Assembly: GCA_950295325.1 (NCBI GenBank) | Contig: OX485806.1 | Coordinates: 27,528,001-27,592,000, forward strand | Length of the DNA stretch: 64,000 bases | Direction of reading: 5' to 3' | Source: Polytrichum commune | Lineage: Eukaryota; Streptophyta; Polytrichopsida; Polytrichales; Polytrichaceae | Part shown: piece after piece, positions 24,319 to 34,500 of the stretch | How positions within the stretch are numbered: the stretch's first letter is position 1 | How the letters are laid out: the number at the start of each line of letters is the position of its first letter | Notes under the pieces: model-generated | What the model saw: the letters and a program-made list of their open reading frames with translations, nothing else | Databases searched by the model: none | What the model was told of the DNA's origin: nothing | Program-made: the position numbers and the translations under genes

Positions 24319-26509
24319 CTCAAGACAACTAGGTGATCACTCTTAACCTTCCTTTATACTATCTATTCTATGAAATCAAAAAAATAAATAAAAAATAAAT
24401 AAATATATTAATTTTTTTGTAAAAGTTTGCTTCATGACATGAAATTTTTTGCTTCACGACATCGTATCCAGCCTTGTCACACAACACACAGAGCTTCGCC
24501 TTAGTTCCTGCCACATTCTTATGCAATTATAAAAATCTATAGGCTATAGGCGTTAGATCTTGACATCATAGACCCTTACGGCTAGCCTAATTCTTTCCAA
24601 CATCAAATCCTAGCATCTTCATCATAAAACATGATTATGGTAACCTAATAGGCTTTTCAACTCGACTCTATGACGGCTCTCTAACCTTAATCATGTCTCG
24701 GTAATCTCCTTAACCTTTCATCTCTCCAAGTAATGATCATTCTGCACCGCCTTGCCCTCGCCTCACACCAGGACGTCTTCCTCTCTCCTTCTCTCTTTCA
24801 GTTCTCTTTCTCACAGGCTATAGTCAGTTGTAAGGCTGCTCAATAGCTAAGCCTCTCCGCAGTCAATCTTTTCTCTTATACTGCTCTCAACCGACTACCT
24901 CTATCTCCTGTGTCTCTCAAAGTGACTCAACTGGCTCTGTGGTTCACTCGCCGCTACGGCCATTCTCTTCTCTTTGTTATCTGGTTGTATTCTAACTTTC
25001 TTGGAAATGTTCGGTTACTCTCACAAGTTCTTACTCAGTTTCTTACAACTGCATTTACTCTATTGTGCTCATATTACAGACTATGGCCCGCTGCGTTTAT
25101 CTTTACTTAGGCGATAGTATGTCCCTCATCTCCAGGAGTTCAACTTTTGATCTTGCTCTGCATTTTGACTCTGTCTCTCTCAATAACTACTCCTCTACTT
25201 TCCAACATAGAATAACTTCTAACTTTTGTGCAGCCTGTTTCTTTCCTACTACAGACTATAGTCCTTATTTTCACTTCCGATGGTTTCCAGTTTTTATTGC
25301 AATTACTCTGATGCTTCAAACAACTTCCTTGCTCTTAGATCCATTCCACTTTCGTGCCTCTTTGCAGCTGGTTTATCTATTGCACTCACATTGTGCGACT
25401 TGCATCCACTGCACATTCATATGATTCTCTTATGTATTGACTTGTAATTACTGACTTACACAGACTATTGCCCTCTGTAGAATAATACGGTAATAATATT
25501 TACTGATCTCCTTCATTCAAAGTTGATGTAGGCGCATTCCCCTATCTCAGGTGGTGATTACGGCTTCCTACTCAACATTCTAAAATGTTTGCTACTCTAG
25601 CTCTATGCCTATAGCCTGTTTCTCTACAGCTATGGCTTTTAGCAAATATAACGAGAGAGAGAGAGAGCTTCCTGCCCGCAACCTGCCTATCAAGGGTGAA
25701 GCTCTCCCGGCAGTTGTAACTTCTACGACTAGTCTATCTGGCTATAGTCCGTGATATTCATCCTAATTTACTTTCCATCCGCTATTTTAGTTACTTTTTG
25801 CAAAAAATGGTCTTCTTCCCTTTTGCTACCAGACTATGGCCAGAAAATCTGTATTACAACAAAGCATCTATTTTATTTAGGATGGGCGAGGGAGCACAAA
25901 GCTTGGTATGTTATGTACATGCACTGCACCAAATTCTCGTGAATGGAGATCAACGAATGCGATGAGGGGAAATGGATGGATTTTAGTATGATAATTACAC
26001 CGCCCCAATACATGTAGGATGAAAAACGTGACACTTAAATGTGATAGGGATGAAGTGGTGACACTTACAATTACTAGCATAGATATATGGGAGTGGAAGC
26101 CTTCGTCTTACATGATTTGTTGTTATTGGATGTCCACATGTTCATACCACATGTTGTAGGACTTATTATGTTCACATCTCACCCACCATGGCACATTGGG
26201 ATAAAATGTGGGGATAGCATGGGTACCTCAAATTGGGTACAATGCAAAAAAATGAAAAATGAAAAATAAAATGACCCATATATTTTAGTATACACTTCAA
26301 ATACAACATAGCTACTCGGAGGTTCACCACGACTGATTTTTGCCTAATAATCAATTATTTTGTGGATGCAAGAGAGGTTTTCATGACATTACTTACACCA
26401 ATATGTATCAATGCATTGCAAGTTTGGGGATCTGCTAAGCATTGAAGCCTCTTCTATATGTGTTAGTGTTCGTAGCAGTGTAAATTTTGACCTATGTATG
26501 GGCAGATTT
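24319..26509. other. Pyrimidine-rich region with recurrent ACTATAG motifs
   Basis: Between about 24,780 and 25,860 the plus strand is C/T-rich. Motifs of the form CAGACTATAGTC or CTATGGCC recur near 24,818, 25,078, 25,254, 25,463, 25,741 and 25,830, which suggests an old tandem array with a period of roughly 180-200 bp. A (GA)n run lies near 25,656-25,670. The 119-codon open frame at 25,065-25,424 has no recognisable domain and is probably a by-product of this composition. Confidence 0.4.
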
Positions 26510-26697
26510 TTTGTTTCATAATCGGTCAAGATCCTAGTGTTTCCAAGTCCAATTGGCTACATGATGTTTCATCTTTCGGTTTTTCTTTATTGATTTGAAA
26601 AATATTCCATAGATTTTTCTAAAATGATGGGTAATTTTCTTAAAGTCTTGAACTTCAACCGGTTGTTTTTCAAACTCAATCAGCTCATATGTAATTG
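26510..26697 (-). repeat. MITE-A copy abutting a CACTAAATAG-type element
   Basis: Landmarks are CATAATCGGTCAAGATCCTA, the ATTCCATAGATTTTTC core and GCTCATATGTAATTG. It stops exactly where the next element begins. Confidence 0.7.
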
Positions 26698-26989
26698 CAC
26701 TGAATAGTCTTATTAGTGTGGGTGGAAAATTAGAGTGGGCCACACTAATTTTTCTAGTCAAGTTGGAATTCACATGGATCCAAGACCCTAGTCTTCCCCT
26801 AACCCTTCTTGAAGACTTCTGCCCAACACATTAAATATTATTTATAGGACACAAGTAGCACAAAATAAAATAATTACCCACATGATTTTCTAGGAAAAAA
26901 ATTAATGTGGTCAACACTAATTCTTGATATGAAAATTAGCGTGGGCTCTAGAAAATTACTATGGCCCAAAGTAATAGGACTATTTAGTG
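26698..26989. repeat. CACTAAATAG-type TIR element (292 bp)
   Basis: It starts CACTGAATAGTCTTATTAGT and ends AATAGGACTATTTAGTG. The internal CCTAGTCTTCCCCTAACCCT block is shared with 2,030-2,400. Confidence 0.75.
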
Positions 26990-27417
26990 TAGATGTCAGT
27001 TCTTTTTGTTGATTAGCATAACATAGTATGTACTACAATTATACATCATAAAATTTCACATGCATGACTATGGTTTAAATTTTGTGTTGGTTTTGGGTAT
27101 GCCTACCATATATTGACAAGTTCCATTGGGCCCATTTGCATGTGTCTACATTAGCAATAGAAGAAGCCATAATTAGATTTTCTAGAAGGTTTTGGTGTTC
27201 ATAGCAATAGATATTATGAACCAGGTTGTTAACTCAAGCACAAAAGTGTAGGTACATGACGTGACTATCTAACAGAAAATGACCAAAATGGTAGGCGGAG
27301 TTGTCATTTTGATCATTTCATGTTAGATGATTGAGTCATTTAGGTACCACACATGTACTAGTGTAACTTACATCTCCTCCTATTGTGGCTATAGGATGCA
27401 TGTGAGGAAGGATCAAC

Positions 27418-28176
27418 TCCTTTGGGAGGGGGGGGGGGGAACTTGTAATAAATTTTTTGGGACACCTGCGACAACCACTTAGTTTCAAGGGAGGTATTAT
27501 CTTTAAGAACTAGCATATTAGGAGTTTTTAAAGTAGAAAAAATATATTGAGCTTAAAATTTTAATACCCTATTGGTAATTAGAAATCTAGATTGTATTCA
27601 ATATTAAATACCCTATTTTTCTTACAAATTTTTTATAGCCTTTAGTTTTAATCGAGGGGGGCGGGGTGCACTATGAACTTGCATTTTAACAATGGGATTG
27701 CATTGTTGTGGTATGGCAAGAAGAAAACATAATGAAATTAATTACACCAACAGGATTGTAATGGAGAATGCAAGTAAAGTGCAACCTTAAATTTTAATGT
27801 GTTAAAAAACACAATTATCCAATATTTGCAAGATAGCAAGAGTTCGTACAACTTTTGCAAAAGAATTTCAAACATCAAGTATGGTCTCAAATATACCCCT
27901 TTGTGTCAATGCTTAAACACAATGGAGTTCAAAGTATCCCTAATGAAGAGAAACCTCCATGGAAAAAATTAAGCCCTCCATTTTCTTTGAGGAAGTAAAA
28001 TGTCCCTTACACATGTTATATTGCATGGTATTTTCTTAAATAATTGGTTTCCAACATTAATTCGCCCCTTATATTTTACATAGAATTCTTCAAAATTCTA
28101 CCTCAAATGATATTAAATACCCTAAATTTTATCACACGTTGTTTCTAAAATACTGCTAGTGTCCACCCCCACCCTG
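27418..28176. mobile_element. Larger G-terminal hAT-like element (759 bp)
   Basis: It is flanked by the perfect 8-bp direct repeat GGATCAAC (27,410-27,417 and 28,177-28,184). The left end is TCCTTTGGGAGGGGGG and the right end is CCACCCCCACCCTG, so both termini are G/C homopolymer-rich. It shares AAGGGAGGTATTA near the left end and several TACCCTAT motifs with the 38,437 and 46,635 elements. No transposase frame is seen. Confidence 0.6.
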
Positions 28177-28391
28177 GGATCAACTTTAAGATTGTATAAG
28201 TACCTATGAATGGATTTATCCAAAACCAATACTATGTGCTAGAGTCATACATTTGAACTTTCATTTGAATAACAAACGGTACATACCATATGTCGAATCT
28301 CAGTATGCCTCCCTTAATTTTTCACTTCGGTCTATTTGCATGCAACATTAGAAATACAATAAGTCAAAATTGAATACCCTTAGAAGACTTT

Positions 28392-28425
28392 GTTTTTTTA
28401 TTTTATTTTATTTTATTTTTTTATA
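28392..28425 (+). repeat. (TTTTA)n microsatellite
   Basis: Simple repeat of TTTTATTTTA units. Confidence 0.85.
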
Positions 28426-28919
28426 GAAATGGAGGTTTTGACTAGTGTTGGATTGGTACCATCTTTGTTTGATATCATTCAGGTATTGATAGCGAGGAAT
28501 TTCATTATAAATAAATAAAAATAAAAATACACATATAAATAAATAAATACATGGTATGTGTATTTGATAGTAGCGATGGTAATGACACCATTTAGATTTA
28601 CGTACCTTGCAAGAACCTTCATAGCTAGATAACATCATTGTAATATCAATAAGATTTAGAATGGTGTCAACCCAAAAGTTGGCATTTATGTATATTTTGA
28701 CAAACCACTTGTCCAAACTCAAAGAGGGATGTGCACTTGTGGTGGCAAAAACATCAAACGACAACAACAAAAGCAACAACGCAACAACCACGCTTTTGAA
28801 ATGTTTTTTAGTCCATGTTCACCAACCACCATAATTTGTGTAGTTTTGTGATCTAGTGTACGCCATATTGGTGGTTGAAACTGTCCAAAATTCATGCACA
28901 AATCCAAACATACATCTAT

Positions 28920-29320
28920 CCTAGCTCAAACAATAACTCAGGTTCACAAATATTCTCTCTCTACCCAACAAACATCAATATTTGACCGGCATGACAATTT
29001 CGAAACCTCTTGTATTATTCACCAAAACTTCATCACACCTGCACCAAATACGAATACTCGATCGGTGTTACATCCTAAGTCTAGTATACAAAAGATTCTC
29101 ACACCTCAACATACCCACCAAATACCCATATTTGACCGGTATTACAATAATTTGCTACCAGCCAGATATACAACGATTCTCTCGCCTTGGGAGACCCACC
29201 AAACCTCAATATTTGACTGGTCGTTATGAATTCGACACCCGTCACATATACAAAGATTCTCTCACCTCAAGATACCCATTAAACATCAATATTTGACTGG
29301 TACCACAATTTTGATGCCAG
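28920..29320 (+). repeat. Tandem array, period about 80-88 bp, about five units
   Basis: The block (A/C)ATCAATATTTGACCGG and its variants recurs near 28,975, 29,050, 29,125, 29,209 and 29,289. It is joined to AAAGATTCTCTCACCTCAAG-type sequence. Plus-strand open frames across it are periodic artefacts. Confidence 0.85.
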
Positions 29321-29716
29321 CTGGATAGGTTCTTCGATACCATTTATTGATGTTGATTGTTGTTTCGTTTCCATGCATTCACCTATACACGGGTCCAACG
29401 TTGGTTTTGACCGGGTCTTTGAGTCCACACCCCCTCCTCCTCCTCCTCCTCAAAGACGTGTCTCGTCCTAAGTTACTTATGCCACACTACTAAGTTTATA
29501 AATGCCCATGATAATAAATCTTGAATGCGGCCACAAATACATGAAGCTTCAGAGTCGTCAATTTCGACCGCCTGTCTCAAGTGTAAAGTGCGACGTAAGT
29601 AGTAGTAAATGAAGCTGACGGATTTTTGTCACCTTTTCTCGCCAATGAAGGGGGAGAGCTGACCACTTGGGGGGGGGGGGGGGGGGAACTCTTGTTCAAA
29701 CTCAAGGCTTTGGGAA

Positions 29717-29946
29717 CAATGATCGGGGAGATTTTTGGGCATAATCGGTTGAGATCCTAGTGTTTGCAAGTCCAACCGGTTACATGCATGTTGACATCTT
29801 CTGGTTTTCCTTTATTAAATTGGAGTATATTCTATAGATTCCTTTAAAATGATTGGTAATTTTCCTGCAGTCTTGAACGTCAACTAGTTATTCCTCAAAC
29901 TCCACCGGTTCATTTGTAACTAACTGCCGGTTCTCCCCGATCATTG
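29717..29946 (-). mobile_element. MITE-A, complete copy with 8-bp target duplication
   Basis: The 230-bp element has perfect inverted ends: CAATGATCGGGGAG at the left and CTCCCCGATCATTG at the right. TTTGGGAA flanks it directly on both sides (29,709-29,716 and 29,947-29,954). An 8-bp duplication and a CA start fit the hAT superfamily. This copy defines the family seen at eight or more other sites in the window. It has no coding capacity and must have been mobilised by a transposase elsewhere. Confidence 0.88.
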
Positions 29947-29954
29947 TTTGGGAA

Positions 29955-30090
29955 AATTCCCGATCGATGTAGAGGAATCTATAGAATATTCCTCAATTTA
30001 GCAAAGAAAAACCGAAAGATGTCAACATGTAAGCGGTTGGAGTTGGAGACACTAGGGATTGAACTGATTATGTTCAAAAATCTCCCCAGA
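29955..30090 (+). repeat. Older MITE-A copy into which the 29,717 element inserted
   Basis: From AATTCCCGATCGATGTAGAG to CAAAAATCTCCCC it is a forward copy lacking its left end, immediately right of the target duplication. Together with 29,717-29,946 it forms a foldback of about 370 bp. Confidence 0.8.
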
Positions 30091-31599
30091 CATCGTATGA
30101 CATGGTTTTACGACTAACATGCGTGTGCTTTGAACATGAGCGTCTAGCCCATGACATTATTGAGTCGTGTGCATTTGTTCATTCATGTGGGCCCTGGGAA
30201 TCTAACCATGGGTTCCCTCAATCTAGTGTAGATTCAGACGTAATCTGAGTCTGCTTTGTAACGTTCTCAAATATTATGAGATTCAAGAGGCATGTTCCTC
30301 CCAACCTTAGAGCTTATATACTAGATACTACTATGAGTTGAGGCCACCTCCAACTAGTAGTTAAGTATATGCTAGCAAGCTCTCCCTCCATGCCTTTAGG
30401 ATAATTCTAAGTGCACTTAACTAATGGTCGTTACTTACAAGGTAGAACCAAGTGTAAAACCATAGCTTCAACTAGTTAACTCCCTTTACCTTTAGGACTA
30501 CTAGAGCACTCAGGGTAGCGCCACTAGTCTTCTAGTAAAGGAGTCCTAGTTGAATGAGAGGTTGTAAATAAACAATAAACAATAAATATGTAATACACGT
30601 TACATGCTTGCACTAGGTTGGGGCATCCCATGATTATATTCTCAAGGCCCTCATGGTTTTACGACTGACATGCTTGTGTTTCAAACATGAGCGTCTATTA
30701 TGTTATTGCTTGTTATGAGGGACTGACAAAATTCCATGCTATGGATCTGAGTAATGTTATGTTGTTATCATATTTCTACGTATGCTCACATTCAAAAAGT
30801 GTCCATAATAGGTGCACTCACCTTATTTGAAAATTGGAACTAGCCTTCAATTTTAGACCAATAATATTATTTATCTATTTGAATTCCTTTCCCCTAGTCA
30901 ACTTGAACAATAAGTTAGACTTTGATTTGGTTACCAAACATCGACATCCATTCAAGTCTTCAAATTTTTGGTGTAAAATAATTTTTTTTTTGAGGAGTTT
31001 CACATTGTTCACTTCAAGTCTTCCATCCAGATGTCAGGCTTAAATTCACATCATGTCAGGAATTAGGAGACTTTAAAGTGTAAAGGCTTACTGGAATGGA
31101 TAAAATACAGTAGGATAAACTAGGACTTCACCTTCTAGGAAAATTATGGGCAACTACTTAATTAAGTATCCGTGGACATTTATGTTCCCATCTAATGCTT
31201 AGGGCTCGTTTTACACACGTGACCAGTGACCGCGAGGAAAAAAAATGATTTATGATTTATCGTGGTCATGGTTGGCGGTGTGAAGACCATGACCTTTAGA
31301 AACCCATATCACATTTTTAAAGCCTGCCTTGGCCACGTGTCATAGTGTAAAGTGAACTTTAGACCATGACGTGGAGTCTTTAATGAAGGTAAAAATCGGG
31401 CACCCCCTCAAAAAAAATCCTCCTCTTCCTCTTCCTCTTCCTCCTTCCCTCCTCTTCAACATCTTTCTTCTTGGTCATTCTCTTCTTCTGCTCTTTCTTC
31501 TCCAGGTGTTGTTTTTGGGGTTGCAATGATTTTTTTTATTTTAAAAAAATATTTATTATTTAAAAAGAGAGGAAAACATTGATTTGGAAAAATAGTCAT
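30091..31599. other. Intergenic, no gene
   Basis: A half-arm of the 19,819 foldback lies near 30,690-30,765, and a CCTCTT microsatellite near 31,418-31,442. Nothing else is recognised. Confidence 0.5.
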
Positions 31600-32540
31600 A
31601 TATGTGCTTGCAATGTGGCGCATGTTAGTGCAACATGCTCAGCCTGTGAATATGCAAGCTTCAATTTTGCAAGGAGAGTGGGAGAAATATTCTTTTCAAA
31701 GCATTCTTTGTATGAGTGTGGGATGTGAACACTATATTTGGAGTAATGCGAGGCAAGTTGGATTCATGAACTAATTTTTGTTGGGTTCATTCACAAAACA
31801 TATACTCAAGAAAAGAACATGGGTAATTCACAGTGCATGTAGATTTTCTTGGTGAAAAGTTGGGTGTGCTCTTGAGCAAAGAAGATACTCCTATGAGACC
31901 TTCAATTTTAGTTGAAACTAGGGTTGCAATATCTTTAACTCAATTGGGGACAACAAATGGATTGGTGATGATAGGAGACAATTATGGTTTTGCTTTATGC
32001 ATAATTTCAGACATTGTAAGAATATGTCATGTGGTTAGGAAACACTTGCAAAAGGTTTTGTTCCATTTCCTAGCGAATCGCAATTTAGGGTTTTAGCCTA
32101 TGATTTTGAAGTTATTCATGGAAATCTCTATATTGTAGGTGCGATAGATGGCTCACATACACATTTCTTAGCTCCTATAATATGTGGAAGGGCCTTATTG
32201 TTATTGGATTTTTTTTCATTCGGCAATATTACAAGGCATAGTAGATGTAAATTATAATTTATGGGGTTTTGAGTTTGGTTGGGCTGGTAGTCTACATGAT
32301 TGGTATGTTTTCCAAAACCCAAAGTGGGAAGGAAAATAAATGCCTCACAAACTCATACGAAATGCAACTTACCCTGTGTAGCCATGGATGCACTGTCCAT
32401 TCAAGGGAGAAAAAACATGATTTGATGCAACATTCATCCCACATGAAAGGTGACAAAAAATGAAAAAAGGTTCAAAAGATGGCAACTGCCAACAAAATCT
32501 AGCAAGAAGTATGGGTCCTACTGTCTTAAATCTTTTTTTT
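31600..32540 (+). pseudogene. Decayed PIF/Harbinger transposase
   Basis: PIF/Harbinger transposases are DDE nucleases, related to HARBI1. The open part (31,833-32,096) carries the pre-nuclease region: KEDTPMRPSILVETRVAISL followed by GDNYGFALCIISDIVRIC. Downstream, across frame changes and stops, come GAIDGSH (first catalytic Asp), then ILQGIVDVNYNLWGFEFGWA with the second Asp and GSLHDWYVFQNP. After that come NATYPV-stop-PWMHCPFKG and KKRFKRWQLP. These occur in the expected family order. At least one frameshift (near 32,178) and several stops show that it is inactive. I did not find its terminal inverted repeats. Confidence 0.82.
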
Positions 32541-32689
32541 TGAGGAGCTTGAATATACAAGAAAAACACATGCGTTGATGGTAGTACAAATGCTTCTACT
32601 TTCCTTCGTAGAGGGAACTTAATGATGCAATCATTAAGTTACATGCCACGAATATAAAACATGTTCAATGACTCTCTCATCAAAATATG

Positions 32690-32950
32690 AAGGATGGATT
32701 TTACATGAAATAAAGGCATAATTAATTCATGGTTTATATTTTGTATACGATTTGTAGTGGAGGTGTCTATCAAATTAAATTGAAAAGCTCAACATAAACA
32801 CATGAGTCCATTTTCTAGCAAGCCGTTAGTACATATGCATTCGTTTTTTTGTATAAACGTTTCGTGTATAGGAGGTTTAATTTCATAGTGACCCACGCAA
32901 GTCATTCAAGTTTCCAAGAAAGAGTCCACCCCCTGGGGCCTAACCACACG
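32690..32950 (-). repeat. Dispersed repeat B, inverted partial copy
   Basis: CCATTTTCTAGCAAGCCGTT, CGTGTATAGGAGGTTTAATT and AAGAAAGAGTCCACCCCCTG correspond in reverse to the start of 10,975-11,690. Confidence 0.65.
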
Positions 32951-33257
32951 ACATTCATTGAGTCAGCAACTCCTAGCTAGGAATTGGCATATGAATTTGT
33001 GAAGACCCTTATCTTTTCAAACACCCACCACCACACGAGAAGGCTTTTCGCCTCTATGGCTACACTTTTTGAATTGCAACCTCCTCTTCCAGACACTTCC
33101 CCCTGGAAGCTACCGCAAGAGTTGTAGGTGCCACTTCAGATGACAATTCACTAAACAACAACTTGAACTTCCAGTTAAATGATGGTAGTCAAAAACCCTA
33201 AACCAATCACAACACAAAGGTGTGAGTCACTACTCCCCGTGTGGTTAGGCCCTTTCT

Positions 33258-34500
33258 ACAAAGCAAATGGGTGTCCATGTCATGCGTCAATCTCCAAGCT
33301 CAAGTGTGAGCAATTAAATGCAACTTTAAAGATTGGGTAAGCTTATGCATGAACTGGCTCAAATTAATCTGCCTGTGGTGACTGACTGCAAAATTTGCGG
33401 CTCAACATATGAAAGTGCAATCGAAATGAGCGCTGTCGTGAATATCATAGTATACCATCAGACTTTTGAGTTGGTTACCAAACTTTCAACAATATTCATT
33501 GATGTTGCTCCAAAAATTGCAAAGTGCACAAAACACGACTTGGTACAAACTTGAGGTGCTTATTGAACTCCTCCAACTTGTCAATGACCAGAGTCCTACG
33601 TCGCACAATCGTGCCACCTGTGCTGCGAGAACTTTCGACATTGCTGTTTCAATTCCACGCGTACTAGCTAGAAAGCAAATGGGTGACAAGGTAGAGCGTC
33701 AATTTACAAGCTTAAATGTGCGCAACAATGCGACTTCAAAGATTTAGGTATGCATGAACGAACTAGTTCAAACAAACAATCTGCCTGTTCAGGTGACTGC
33801 AAAACTTGCGGCTCAACACATGAAAGTGCAATCGAAACGAGACAAGCGCTGTCGTGACATGTTATAACAAAACGGACCTTGATTTGGTTACCAAACTTCG
33901 ACAACATTCATCGATCGATATTGTTCCGAACATTGCAAAGTGCTCAAAATACAACTCGGTATGACTCGAGATGCTTCTTGAACTCCTCCAAGTTGTCAAT
34001 GGCCAGAGTCCTGCGTACATGGTGCAATATCCATGCCACCTGTGCTGCGAGAACTTTCGACATTGCTGTTCCAATTTCACGCGTACTAGCTAGAAAGCAA
34101 ATGGGTGACAAGGTAGAGCGTCAATTTACAAGCTTAAATGTGCGCAATAATGCGACTTCAAAGATTTAGGTGTGCATGAACGAACTAGTTCAAACAAACA
34201 ATCTGCCTGTTCAGGTGACTGCAAAACTTGCGGCTCAACACATGAAAGTGCAATCGAAACGAGTGCTCGCTGTCGCGACATGTCATAACGAAACGGACCT
34301 TGATTTGGTTACCAAACTTCGACAACATTCATCGATCGATCGATCTTGTTCCCGAAATTGCTGCAAAGCGCTCAAAACACGACTCGGTATGACTCGAGGT
34401 GCTTCTTGAACTCCTCCAAGTTCTCAATGGCCAAAGTCCTGCGTGGTGCGATCTCCGTGCCACCCATGCTGCGAGAGCTTTCGACTTTGGGGTCGTCCAC
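33258..34500 (-). repeat. About 420-bp tandem array that includes the nardilysin 3' end
   Basis: Units begin near 33,330, 33,742 and 34,164, with a partial unit from about 33,258. The distal part of each unit matches the last coding stretch of nardilysin. The middle unit still reads, on the minus strand, LAIDNLEEFKKHLESYRVVF followed by the same stop, but has a small insertion upstream. The first unit is more decayed in that part. The non-coding parts of the first two units (for example CTAGAAAGCAAATGGGTGAC and ACAATCTGCCTGTTCAGGTG) are nearly identical, so the array is young. Confidence 0.9.

Noticed and set aside
25065-25424. 119-codon frame in the pyrimidine-rich region
   Set aside because: Ser/Phe/Leu-rich composition follows the C/T bias, and there is no motif or supporting splice structure.
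28408-28791. 127-codon minus-strand frame with a hydrophobic start
   Set aside because: Part of it is the TTTTA microsatellite and AT-rich sequence translated as aromatic and lysine residues. No family features.
33333-34169. Plus-strand open frames across the 420-bp array, including two ending in the same NNATSKI tail
   Set aside because: They are identical because the DNA is duplicated. The minus strand carries the real coding signal (nardilysin C-terminus).
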